A stretch of DNA of 30,571 nucleotides from a virus: positions 1-30,571 of the IMG/VR virus record IMGVR_UViG_3300036770_002962; one strand, written 5' to 3'. The position numbers and the translations under genes were made by a program. The notes below the pieces were generated by a model that was not told the origin of the DNA, ran no database searches, and was given only the letters and a program-made list of their open reading frames with translations. This document shows positions 1-9,100 of this stretch, piece after piece (position 1 is the stretch's first letter; each line of letters starts with the position of its first letter).

Positions 1-830
1 GGCGGGATCACCGGCGGCGGGGGTGGTGGTGAGGGGGGGGGGGAAGTGGGGGGGGAAGGCGGAGGGGGCGGCGGAGGCATAGGCGGCGGCTCCTCAATGA
101 TGATTGGCGTCTCTATAACAGGCTCGGGCACTGGCGCCTGAATCGGGGGAGGCTCGGGAACGGGGAGCGGAACAGGCTCCGGGAGCGGGCTTTGTTCCAC
201 AACCTCCGGCCATTTGATCGGCCACACCGGCTCGAACTTCGGCGGCCCTACGTCCTGGCGGGCGCGCTCAAGCGTGGCCTCAAGCGTCGTCGTCTCTTCC
301 CAGTCGATATTGCCCGCGGGATCGGATTTCAGCTTGATCAAATTCGGAGAACATGCGCCTTCCCATGGCAGGCCCGACCACAGGCAGGCTTCCGCCAGGC
401 GGCGACGATAGAGGCCGCGAAGGGGTTTGCCTCCTGCCCGGCAGGCGCGCGGGATCTCAAGCAATGCGCCTGCATAATCCTTAGCGCGCAGCTTAAGGCG
501 GAGCGTCTCCAGAAGGCGTCCGAGATTGTAGCAATACGAGACGAGCGCATCAAATTGCCCTTGCGTGAGCGGCGTGTCTGGAATGTCCGTGCGGACGTTG
601 TGTGCAAACCGCTCCATCTCCTCGCGGAGCCTGACGTCCGCCTCGGCGATCGACATTGTCTGACCAGGTCCAACGCCTTGTGTGAACCCGTATCCAATGG
701 TCCAAATGCCCACGACGTCCTGATAAGCTGCAGGCCGAAAAGCCTCAAAGTGGCGGATCAACTTGGCGCACGCCTCGGAAGGCGTCAGCTCGGACGGAAG
801 CCGCGTTCGTGGTATTTCAATCCCGACCAT
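1..830 (-). CDS. GH24 endolysin (phage lysozyme) with proline-rich tail, 3' end cut by window
   Basis: Translating the minus strand from the ATG at 830 gives an open frame of 276 codons that runs off the left edge. Residues 24-48 carry the T4-lysozyme-type signature: Glu29, eight residues, Asp38, five residues, Thr44, followed by IGYG. Family knowledge: these three residues are the catalytic set that cleaves the MurNAc-GlcNAc bond of peptidoglycan. There is no N-terminal hydrophobic segment, so this is not an obvious SAR endolysin and would need a holin. The lysozyme fold ends near residue 165. After a short linker, from about residue 215, the protein is almost pure Pro/Glu/Val and then poly-Pro, encoded by C-runs. 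The start overlaps the stop of the membrane-protein gene by 14 bp, which suggests coupled lysis genes. What follows the poly-Pro tract lies outside the window. Confidence 0.9.
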   Translation of the reverse strand, partial: MVGIEIPRTRLPSELTPSEACAKLIRHFEAFRPAAYQDVVGIWTIGYGFTQGVGPGQTMSIAEADVRLREEMERFAHNVRTDIPDTPLTQGQFDALVSYCYNLGRLLETLRLKLRAKDYAGALLEIPRACRAGGKPLRGLYRRRLAEACLWSGLPWEGACSPNLIKLKSDPAGNIDWEETTTLEATLERARQDVGPPKFEPVWPIKWPEVVEQSPLPEPVPLPVPEPPPIQAPVPEPVIETPIIIEEPPPMPPPPPPPSPPTSPPPSPPPPPPVIP

Positions 831-1809
831 CACTGTCCTCGTCTGGTTTGTTGCTCACGGCTGTTTTCTGCGCTTCCGCCGCATAGGCAATCAACTTTCG
901 CATCTTGGCTTTCGCGCTCGCCCTGCCCCCGGATGCGCCCGTCTCCTGCGCCTTGATCCGCTTTGAAAGGGCGATCTGGACGCTTAAGAGCGACTGGGCT
1001 CCGACGCTCCCGCACATTTCCAACAGGATCACCCAAAAAAGGGCGAAGGCATCCCGGAAGGCGATCCCGTCCCAGCCTTTGACGTAGCGATCGGGGAAGC
1101 GGAACACGGCAGGCAAGCCGGGATCGCCGACGCTCTCAGCCGTTGCCGTGGTTCGCGCTGTCAGCCGCTCCCCCTCAATCTTGGCGATTTGCTCGTCCAG
1201 GAGGTTTAGCTTTGTGCTGGCGTCCAGCTCATATTGCGAGATGTTAGCCTCAAACGCGCTGAGGTCGTCATTGCCGGCGATCCCGTCTGAGAGAACAAGG
1301 CGCATACTCTCCCGAGCGCCCGCGACCAGCCTGTCCCGATCGGCCCGAATTGCGGCTTTCTCCGTGTCGATCCTGGCAAGGCGCGTGTCAGCGCTTTCCA
1401 CCGTGACCGTCTCGGTCTGCTGCACGGCTGACGTCTTGCGGTAGTGGTAATCATTGCCCTCAGACACAAAGCCGAGGGCCGCAACGCAGCAGGCAATCAG
1501 GGCCATGACCCATATTCCGCGAAGCGTTGCGGTTGCCGCATTCGGTAGGCGCTGGGCTTTCATCCAAACAATGCACAATCCGCCGAAGATCACAAAGGTT
1601 CTGAAAACCACCCCGGCAGCTTGAAACGCTAATTCCATACCAGGCGGGGCCAAGCCTTTATAGAATAGGGCGTCGAGTGTGTAGAGCACGACGCAAGCTA
1701 GTGCGATTGCGCCCCAGAGCGCCGTCAACGCGATGGTGCTAATGGTGAACGCCGGAAGGTGGTCTTTTGTCCACCGCGCCGCAGCTATCAGGTCAGAGCG
1801 CCAGGTCAT
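817..1809 (-). CDS. Four-helix membrane protein with long coiled coil, lysis-region
   Basis: The predicted 330-residue protein has three hydrophobic segments near residues 22-46, 60-83 and 95-116. A charged helical stretch from about 125 to 225, rich in Glu, Arg, Asp and Leu, looks like a coiled coil. A fourth hydrophobic segment follows near 250-275, and then a basic C-terminal tail. Its ATG overlaps the preceding stop as ATGA, and its 3' end overlaps the endolysin start, so it belongs to the lysis cassette. I do not recognise the family. Its position fits a holin-like or envelope-disrupting partner of the endolysin, but at 330 residues with a long soluble loop it is far larger than usual holins. 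A membrane-anchored virion or exclusion protein is an alternative. The function is inferred only from position and topology. Confidence 0.8.
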   Translation of the reverse strand: MTWRSDLIAAARWTKDHLPAFTISTIALTALWGAIALACVVLYTLDALFYKGLAPPGMELAFQAAGVVFRTFVIFGGLCIVWMKAQRLPNAATATLRGIWVMALIACCVAALGFVSEGNDYHYRKTSAVQQTETVTVESADTRLARIDTEKAAIRADRDRLVAGARESMRLVLSDGIAGNDDLSAFEANISQYELDASTKLNLLDEQIAKIEGERLTARTTATAESVGDPGLPAVFRFPDRYVKGWDGIAFRDAFALFWVILLEMCGSVGAQSLLSVQIALSKRIKAQETGASGGRASAKAKMRKLIAYAAEAQKTAVSNKPDEDSDGRD

Positions 1810-2204
1810 AGCTTCAGCATCCAGCTAAACAATTCAGGGCTTTTAACGGCGACGGCGCCCAGCGCCACGCCACCCGCCAGGAGCATCTGAGGCGGCAAGC
1901 GGCCTAGTGCGGATTGGCGAGGAATGGGCTGGCCCGTTTGATCCGCTACAACCTGGGAGAGCTGGCGCACGGCGCGCTCCACGTCAGCAACGGACATCTG
2001 CAAAGCCCGATGGCGGTCCATGGCTGCGACGTGTTCATTGCTCATAGCTGTGGCCAGCGTTGTGAGGTCTCCCCGGTCCGCCTTATGCTGCAAGTCAAGT
2101 CGCAGAAGATCAAGTTCTCGCAAGCTGGCCTTGGAGGACAGTTCGAGTCTAACGATGTCATCCACGCCCAACCCCTGCTTTGCGCCGCTTAGGACGTGAA
2201 CCAC
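1806..2204 (-). CDS. Small coiled-coil protein with C-terminal hydrophobic segment, lysis-region
   Basis: This frame begins with GTG at 2204, overlapping the upstream stop by 16 bp. A second GTG at 2165, seven bases after CAGGGG, is an equally good start and gives about 119 residues. The body is helical and charged (roughly residues 18-100). The last 30 residues contain a glycine/alanine/valine-rich hydrophobic stretch starting LLAGGVALGAVAV, which could be a single membrane span. It ends in an ATGA overlap with the four-helix membrane protein. The N-in helical domain plus one C-terminal span resembles small one-span lysis or anti-holin proteins and also phage proteins annotated only as hypothetical. 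Position next to the endolysin is the only support for a lysis role. Confidence 0.7.
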   Translation of the reverse strand: MVHVLSGAKQGLGVDDIVRLELSSKASLRELDLLRLDLQHKADRGDLTTLATAMSNEHVAAMDRHRALQMSVADVERAVRQLSQVVADQTGQPIPRQSALGRLPPQMLLAGGVALGAVAVKSPELFSWMLKL

Positions 2205-2755
2205 TGTTGCGCGACCTGGCCTTCAAGCGTGGTCAGCATAGCGCGTTGCTCATTTGTCATTGGTATATTGCCGACCGCCATGGATCGGAGCGTTGTCAGC
2301 TCTGTGAGAAGGCGCGTTTTGAGATCAGCCAGGCTCTCGTCTGGGAGAGCAAACGCGGCGAGATCGGCAGGCATAAGAGCCGGCGAGGACACGACAGAGG
2401 TAGCTTCGTCAGATACCAGCGCTTGATATGGTGAAACCGTTTTTAGCAACTCATACGCAATAGTCAGAATTTGCGCGTCCGCTTTTCCGTTTCCTGCGGC
2501 GCCAACAGTAACACCAGATGCAACAATGTTGTGTTGATCGTGCCTATATGGGATTGGGGCTGGCGCACCATTTTCAATCGTATGCCAGTCAACGCTTACA
2601 AAAAGAAGATAAGCCTTTTTCGGAGAAGGTAATGCCGCGCCAGTCACCGGATCAGTGCGGATGATCCGTTTTGACAGCCTAGCGTCTGTAATACGCACAT
2701 ATGTATTTATTTCAGCAGGAACATTTGGAAGTTTTACGATACCGCGCAAAGCCAT
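2189..2755 (-). CDS. Hypothetical protein downstream of tailspike
   Basis: This 188-residue product is not a family I recognise. The ATG at 2755 has AGGA eight bases upstream and follows the tailspike stop by 18 bp, so the two are probably co-transcribed. The N-terminal 100 residues are of mixed beta type with no membrane span or signal peptide. The C-terminal 60 residues are helical (PDESLADLKTRLLTEL and what follows). Base composition is more AT-rich than that of the ejection genes, like the adjoining tailspike, so the pair may have been exchanged together as a host-range unit. A tailspike-associated structural protein or chaperone is possible but unproven. Confidence 0.7.
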   Translation of the reverse strand: MALRGIVKLPNVPAEINTYVRITDARLSKRIIRTDPVTGAALPSPKKAYLLFVSVDWHTIENGAPAPIPYRHDQHNIVASGVTVGAAGNGKADAQILTIAYELLKTVSPYQALVSDEATSVVSSPALMPADLAAFALPDESLADLKTRLLTELTTLRSMAVGNIPMTNEQRAMLTTLEGQVAQQWFTS

Positions 2756-2773
2756 GGGTAAAATCCTAAAAGG

Positions 2774-4948
2774 TTAAGCGTAAATTTCAAGCGGGTAATA
2801 CGAAACGCAAAACGAGGCTTGCGAATTGGCTACAGATCCGCTTGAAACATCGGATTCAAGCGCAAATTCATCACCGAAAGCGTAAGAAATCCCGCTTGCT
2901 ATTGTAAGCGCTTTTATCCCGCTTTCTGCTGACCCATACGTCATGGTTGATGCCGTCGCAGAGCCGTTTTTGAACAAAGTGAATGTGCGAGTTTCTGACC
3001 CGCCTGGAGCCGTTGCCAACGTCACCTGCAAACGATCAATGATGCCTCCAGAGGGCGCAGAAATCCGCATATTGTTGTAAGTACCCGAACCGGCATTATC
3101 TCCGATTAAGCAAAAATAGGTTTTCGATGTCGTCAATCCTGTCGCGCTGGCAGTCCTGCCGTTCCAGTAATTTTGAGACCCAGCCCAACGGTTATAAAGA
3201 ATGCCTTCGTGTGTAAGGGTTTTTATTTTGATGTTTGTCGGGATCGGCCCCCCATCGCTTTCCGGGTAAGCAAGAAAAATATTGAACCCCAATCCACCAT
3301 TGGTAATTTCGGTGTTGATGTCCGGAAAGTTGGCATCGTTGCAGACATAAACGCCTTTTGGCGCTGGCGTCTGTATAAACGTATTCTCTTGCGGGAATGA
3401 ACCGGGATAGGGACTGGTTGTGTCTGTGAAGAAGACAATATCTTTTCCGAGCGCAGCTAGTTGGCATTGAATGAACGTGTTTGAAAAATAGTTGTTATCC
3501 GCAAAATATAGACCTAAGCCATAACTGCCAGAAGCGCCGCCGTATTCAATTTCGCTGTCCTCTATAGCGCAGCGCGACATTGCGACGTTGTTCACTGGCC
3601 CTCCGGCCATAAGAACGCCGCGGGCGCTGCTGTTTGCTGGGCTGCGCGAGAAGAAGCGCCGCAGAATCAAAAGCGCCGTGCCAACAGCCACGCCTGGCGG
3701 GTTTGTCACATCATATGATCTTGCATCAATCGCATATGCAGTTTGCTTCGTAACGAGAACATTGGTGATCTCGCTGCGAAACACCGTGCGCGTTTTGATT
3801 GCAATACCGGCCTTGCTATCACAGTTAAGCGTCAGGTTTTGAATTGAGAAGTTATGATAGGGGCCGCGGACGTCGATCATTGCCGCCGTTGCGCTGGTCG
3901 CGCCGACCCATTTGATGCTTGTTACGTAGTTTGGTGTTCCAAATTCATTATCGGCCGCGCCTGAGCCAAGGCCAATCAGCGTCAAGCCCGTTGTTGTTGA
4001 TCGTGTCGTGGTTGTGCCGTCGCCAATAACAATCGAACTGTCGATGGCTGCATTTCCGACCGGAAACCAAACCTGAATGCCGGCCTCGTTTTGAGCTGCC
4101 GCAACCGCAGCATTGATCGCGGTGCTATCAGACGCGACGCCATTCCATGTCCCGCCAAACCATGTAACATTAACAATGGCTGTGCGTATGGTAGCGCGCA
4201 CCCGCGCAACATTTGCGCCGACGAATATTTGACGGTCTGGAGCTTGGATTGCGCCTATTGTCAAAGTTGCTGTCGAAGCAGGCGGAGCAATGGTCCCACC
4301 ATCGAAAGCTAGGATGAACCCGTCTGTCGTAGCAGATGAACTTAGCGTTATTGCGCTGTTAACCGATATAACGCCGCCGCTTCCCGCAGCAGTTTTTGCC
4401 GCAGTCAGAACCGCGTCAGTTCCAGTTGAACCCCACCATTTTGTCTGAACATACCCAGACCATTGACGCTTCCACCGCCTGCCCGCTGTGTCCACAATCA
4501 CGGTTCCGCCATTGTCCGCCGTGGTCGTGTCCGTGCTGTCGTATCTGAATGTTCCGCCTCCATCGCCCGCAACATAGTTTGATATCACGCTGAGAAGCTC
4601 GGGAATTTCCACCGTCGGAGCGTTGTAAGCCTGCAAGGCGGCGATGGTGCTGAGAACGAGGGTCTCGTCTCCATCTTCCGCGACCGCTATCGGGTCACGA
4701 TCCAGGATTAGGATGTCCGCCGCGTCGGTCAACTTCATCCGGTAGGTGATATCCGGATCTAGGTAGATTGGCGGGAAGCGGCCTGCACTGTCGGCAATGA
4801 CCGGGTTGGTATTGGCGACCGTCCGCTGAACCGTGGTGTACGTGTTCACCAACGTCGTCGTGCCGGTCAAGTAAAAATAAGCCTTTGCCCCTGAAATCGG
4901 CGCCCCGACCGAATCAACCACATTGAAGACAGGGTCATTCAGATACAT
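2774..4948 (-). CDS. Tailspike protein with right-handed beta-helix (pectate-lyase-like)
   Basis: I place the start at the ATG at 4948 because AAGGAG lies eight bases before it. An in-frame GTG at 4954 is only two bases from that site. The product is about 724 residues. Residues 1-95 form a virion-binding head (NDPVFNVVDSVGAPISGAKAY and what follows) typical of podovirus tailspikes and fibers. After a linker, the segment around residues 260-300 has the W-F-G-G-T-W-N-G ... DSTAINAAVAAA pattern that opens pectate-lyase-type beta-helices. A long Asn/Gly/Thr-rich repetitive region follows, with a compact beta domain at the end. Family knowledge: such spikes bind and often cut surface polysaccharide. 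No catalytic residues can be assigned by eye. GC is lower than in the neighbours, as is common for exchanged receptor-binding genes. Confidence 0.9.
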   Translation of the reverse strand: MYLNDPVFNVVDSVGAPISGAKAYFYLTGTTTLVNTYTTVQRTVANTNPVIADSAGRFPPIYLDPDITYRMKLTDAADILILDRDPIAVAEDGDETLVLSTIAALQAYNAPTVEIPELLSVISNYVAGDGGGTFRYDSTDTTTADNGGTVIVDTAGRRWKRQWSGYVQTKWWGSTGTDAVLTAAKTAAGSGGVISVNSAITLSSSATTDGFILAFDGGTIAPPASTATLTIGAIQAPDRQIFVGANVARVRATIRTAIVNVTWFGGTWNGVASDSTAINAAVAAAQNEAGIQVWFPVGNAAIDSSIVIGDGTTTTRSTTTGLTLIGLGSGAADNEFGTPNYVTSIKWVGATSATAAMIDVRGPYHNFSIQNLTLNCDSKAGIAIKTRTVFRSEITNVLVTKQTAYAIDARSYDVTNPPGVAVGTALLILRRFFSRSPANSSARGVLMAGGPVNNVAMSRCAIEDSEIEYGGASGSYGLGLYFADNNYFSNTFIQCQLAALGKDIVFFTDTTSPYPGSFPQENTFIQTPAPKGVYVCNDANFPDINTEITNGGLGFNIFLAYPESDGGPIPTNIKIKTLTHEGILYNRWAGSQNYWNGRTASATGLTTSKTYFCLIGDNAGSGTYNNMRISAPSGGIIDRLQVTLATAPGGSETRTFTLFKNGSATASTMTYGSAESGIKALTIASGISYAFGDEFALESDVSSGSVANSQASFCVSYYPLEIYA

Positions 4949-5530
4949 GGTCACGGCTCCTTTAAGCGGCGAACATGCTTTACCCTATTGTCAGGCAAGG
5001 AACAATGTGCAAGGCTTCCTCATCGGCCTTTTACCGGCCTTGATCACGTAATTCACACGGCCTGTTCACAAGGTCGTGATATGCCTGTTTATTAGGCTAA
5101 AATAGAGCCATTGCACAACAATTGACCAGCGGTAACGCCGCCGTGATAGTTGTATCAAAACGCCGGAAACGCTGGCAATATCAACGTCTTGCGCCGGTCC
5201 GTCTAGTTACTGGACGCGCACCAATTAAGGCGAGAATGTGGCAAGAATGTGGCGGGATTGTGTCATCACCAACAATTGAACAGGGGGTGTTGATATCATT
5301 GGTAATAATTGGCCGCTGTAACAATTCTAAGCGTATATTTAAACGCTCAATTTCAGCGATATTTAGAGCGTTTTGGCCAGAATAGGGCGCTTTGAGGCGC
5401 AAGGCTTTGAAAACGTTACGCTTTTGGCGTTATTGCTTTGTTTACCATTCCCGCATATATCTAGGCCATCGGCGACGGAGACCCAGTCCCATAGGTCCCC
5501 GCCGCCATCACCGCGAAATGGAGCTTCGCA
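4949..5530. promoter_or_regulatory. AT-rich intergenic region between tailspike and rightward membrane gene
   Basis: About 580 bp hold no gene that I can support; short frames in it lack a credible ribosome site. The stretch is clearly more AT-rich than its surroundings. At 5043-5080 there is a nested dyad: outer arms ATCACG/CGTGAT, inner arms CACGGCCT/AGGTCGTG with one G-U pair. At 5330-5373 several GCGT/ACGC half-sites form overlapping inverted repeats: AGCGT/ACGCT at 5330-5347, and AAACGCTC/GAGCGTTT at 5341-5348 and 5366-5373. These look like operator sites. The region must also supply leftward expression of the tailspike unless transcripts read through the opposing gene. Confidence 0.6.
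5433..5461 (+). promoter_or_regulatory. Candidate sigma70 promoter for the rightward membrane gene
   Basis: TTGCTT at 5433-5438 and TATATC at 5456-5461 are separated by 17 bp. This is a reasonable -35/-10 pair, about 70 bp before the ATG at 5531. The GCGT inverted repeats at 5330-5373 lie just upstream. It was chosen by eye and not tested. Confidence 0.4.
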
Positions 5531-6148
5531 ATGTCCTATAGCTATACCACGACTTCCGCGTCGGACAATAACACGGCGCAACTGGCCTGCTACGCCTTGA
5601 CTGGCCTGGCGGTCATCCTCTCGGCAATGGCCTTCTGGTCCCGCGGGTTCGTTCCCGCAGTTCTTATGACCGCCGCCTTCGCGGCTGTTAGCTTCCTCCT
5701 CGCCGGATCGGTCATCCGCTTCGCTGAGGCGCTCGCCAAGGGTCACACGATTACGGCGGGCCTGGTTGTCCTGATGGCGACCGTCTGTCTTTGCCTTGAA
5801 GCTGGCCTCACTCACTACGGCCTATCCCACCTGAACGCTCAATACTCTATCGCCCCGAACTGGTCGCTCTGGCCCGCCAGCTTTGGCCTCTCGATCTTCA
5901 ACGTGTTCTCGCAATACACCTTCGCCCGCGAACTCAAGGCCCACAAGCCGCGCATCGTGGTCAAGGAACGGGCCGAGCGGGTTGACGACTTCCTCGGAGC
6001 GCCTGGCGAGTATGCCGCCCACGATGCGCGCATGACGAAGTGGGAGAACCGGGTTGCTCAGGATCCCGAGCGGGTCAAGGCGGCGGATCCCAAAACCGCT
6101 GACATTCTCGCCACGATCGGGCGCAAGGTTATTGCTGGCGCCGCCTAA
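5531..6148 (+). CDS. Lone rightward four-helix membrane protein (moron-like)
   Basis: The 205-residue product has hydrophobic segments near residues 18-38, 41-62, 72-94 and 104-126, then a charged soluble tail of about 75 residues rich in Glu, Arg and Lys. GGAGC lies eight bases before the ATG. It is the only rightward gene inside a 28-kb leftward block, with a promoter candidate upstream and a strong terminator directly after it. This layout is typical of morons, independently expressed cargo genes such as superinfection-exclusion or lysogenic-conversion proteins. I do not recognise the family, and a role in exclusion is inference. Its helix layout loosely recalls the lysis-region membrane protein at 817-1809: both have an acidic residue and His-Tyr just after the third span. 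A distant relationship could be tested. Confidence 0.8.
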   Translation: MSYSYTTTSASDNNTAQLACYALTGLAVILSAMAFWSRGFVPAVLMTAAFAAVSFLLAGSVIRFAEALAKGHTITAGLVVLMATVCLCLEAGLTHYGLSHLNAQYSIAPNWSLWPASFGLSIFNVFSQYTFARELKAHKPRIVVKERAERVDDFLGAPGEYAAHDARMTKWENRVAQDPERVKAADPKTADILATIGRKVIAGAA

Positions 6149-6163
6149 TTAGCTCATCACCAC

Positions 6164-9100
6164 CTAGCCCCTCGGCTTATTGCCGGGGGGTTTTTTTTGC
6201 TCTTGCGGGATCATGGATGCGCTTGCCGCAACGCTGAACAACGGAACGCCTTTTTCAAGGATCTGCTTGCGCATCTCTGGCGTGATAGGCAGCGAGTGCA
6301 ATTGCACCTTCTCGCCTTGCGGCCCGTCAACGGTTCTGCGACCAGTCGTAGCGCCGTACTTCTTTCCAAGCTTGTTTGCGGCATTCACCACGATCTTATC
6401 ATAGAAGTCCCCGCGATTGTCGTTCGCGTTAACGATCTTCCCGTTCTGGACGTTGCCCGGGATCCATGCCAGCTCGTCGAAATCATTCTCCGCCGCGTAG
6501 CGAAGGGCGCGCTTCAGCACCAGTTGCACCCAGGCGTTATTCTTAAATGGCGCGTCGGGAACTTTGTCTTCGTACCCCGCTCGTATTTGTTCGGCGATTT
6601 CGCTTTGAAGCGCCAATTGACGCTCTGTCAATTCACGAGGCGGACGTTGCCCTTGTGCGGCGTATTGCCTGCTTTCAGCAATCACCGCATCTAAATCAGC
6701 GTTAAGATTGCGGCCTTCTTTATACCCTTTCTGCCTCCCCGCCTGATGCCAATCGCTTTGGATCTCCTCCAAAGCCATCACCCGCTTGCCATCGATGTCG
6801 CGTTCTTTGAAGCGCATGTGGGCGAGGACGTTAGGGTCATCCCAGTGGGAGGAGCGGAATTGCATGTCCTGCGGAAATGGCGTGCGCGCCGCCTCTAATA
6901 CTTGCTCGTCCGTTAAGCCTTTTATTGCCTCTCGGAACTCAAGCGGACCAAACTTGCGCGCGTTACTTACATCCTCCGGCGTGTTGATCTTTTCCAGCAC
7001 GTTTTTTGCAAACCGTAACTCTGGTTGAGGGTGCGGAGCTTGCGGCAACTTTAAGAGTACTTCTTTGTAATTAGATCCGCCTGGCAAGGTGAACTGCGCG
7101 AACTTGGTATCACCCACCATTGTCGAGTTGTTAAGCATGTCTCTACGAACATCTTCTGCACCTTGATAATAATCATTGCGCGCTTGCCGCCATGCTTCAT
7201 CTTTGAAAGCCTGTAGTTCGGCTTGCGAGAACAAATCTTCATCAATGTAACGCATCCTGCCTTTTGACGGCAGATGATCACCCGCCCAGGTTTCAGCTCC
7301 GCCATAATCGTCATACTCATCGCGAATGCTTTGAGGTTGTTTTTTGTACATTTCTTCAAGGCGCGCGTTGCGATCTTCGCGCAGCCAATCAAACCAATCG
7401 CCAGCTTCCCAGCTTTCGTCAAAACGTTGACGAGCTAGCTCCTCCACGCTGGGAACATTTCCATCACCTCCCCCCAACACCGTTTCTTCAAGTTGCACGC
7501 CCTTGGTCTTGAGATAGTCCAGCGCCTCTTGCTTGCTGACTGGCCCCGTCTGGAGATCAAGCCAATCATTGAAACCCGTCCATTCCATCTCTTCCGCTTT
7601 GACGTTTGGCGCTTTTGAAATCGTCGCCTTCCATTGCGCGGCAGGAGCCCGGTTAGTCGTGCTCTGCATGACCGCATTCTCAAGCTCGCTGTAAAAACCT
7701 AGCGGGCTGACCTTCGGACCTTGCGGAGGTTGAGGTGCAAGCACGTTGCCCAGGTTGCTCCCCATCCGCGTTCTGTCGATCGCAGCGCCACGCGCTAGGC
7801 GTCCACCAACGGCCCCACCAGCCGCGCCTAGAAGAGCGTTTCGCGCGCGTTCTTCCGGCGTCTCGCCCTGCGTGCCGCCTAAAGCGCCGCCCACAAAGGC
7901 GCCGCCAAGTTCGGGAGGCATTGCCAGCGTGTTCCGGCCCCCTTTAGGGGCCTGCGTAGGGTTTGCCAGGACGTTCTGCGCCGTCGCGCCTCTCGCACTC
8001 GCGCCGAGTCGGGCCATCTCGTTAGGAAACAAAAGCCTCGCCGCGCGCTGAGGATCGCTCATCAGTAGATCGCCAATGGCGTTCTGCTGCGCTTCCGTGT
8101 ATCCGGCGCGTCGGGCAAACTGGATTGCAAGCCTCGCCGCTTCGCCCACATTGCCCGCAAGTGTATTGCGCACAATCGCCGTTGCGGATGATCCTGCATT
8201 TAGCAAATCATCCAGCGCCTGATCAGGCATCCCCAACAAGGCTTGGGATGTCACCGAGCCAACGTTTGGATCAAGCCTTGAGCCTTTCTTGAGAAGGTCA
8301 AACTCCTGGCTGAACTTGGTAACCAGTTGATCCGCTGCGTCGTCTCCAAACAGGAGCGCCATCTTATCGCGAAGGTTTGGCGCTCTAAGCGCTGCGGGCT
8401 TGAGCTGGCCCATGCGGATCTTGTTGACCAGGTTGGTCACAAACGCGCCGCGATAGGCTTTAGCGGCGGCGTCGTCCATTTGGGAGATGTCCGCAGCCAC
8501 TTGTTCAAGCGGCTTAGTGTAACTGTTCTGACCAAGCTTTACTGCTTCTCGAACTTTCGGAGCCTCACCCCCGGCCTTGCGCGCAGCTGCGTAAGCGCCC
8601 GGAACGATTTCATCAAGCGCCGCCACAAACGCCCGCCGCACCTCATCAATCTGACGGGTTTCCTTGTCGCCCATTTTGCGACCGGAGAACTCAATCCGGT
8701 CAATCTGCTGTTTGACCTCATCGTAAAACTCAAGGGGCGGAATCTCGTCAATCGCGCGCCCGGAAGCTGCGGCCTTGTCCGCTATAACGCCCCTTGCAGC
8801 TTCCACGGCCTGCTGCACTGTCGGACTGCGATCAATGAGGTTTTGTAGTTTGGTGCTGACCTTGAACGGAGCGGCTTTCGCAATGTCATATTGCGGCGTG
8901 GCGGTTTCCCGAGCCGCTTTGACCATTGCGTCAACATCGCCAAGGATTTCATCAGCCTTTAAGCCGGTTGACGTTTCCAGATCCCGCATCATGCGCGCCG
9001 GAAAGCCCGCCACGCGGTCGGCCAAGATCGCCTGCACCTTGTCGCCCGTTGTTCCTTTGCCGCGAACAAGAGCCGTCAGAGTGTTGAGCGTGCTTTGCGC

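Noticed and set aside
192-956. Long plus-strand frame (254 codons)
   Set aside because: It is the antisense shadow of the endolysin and membrane-protein genes; no ribosome site or recognisable protein.
5122-5402. Short overlapping frames on both strands in the AT-rich intergenic region
   Set aside because: No credible ribosome site, no motif, and composition unlike the phage genes.
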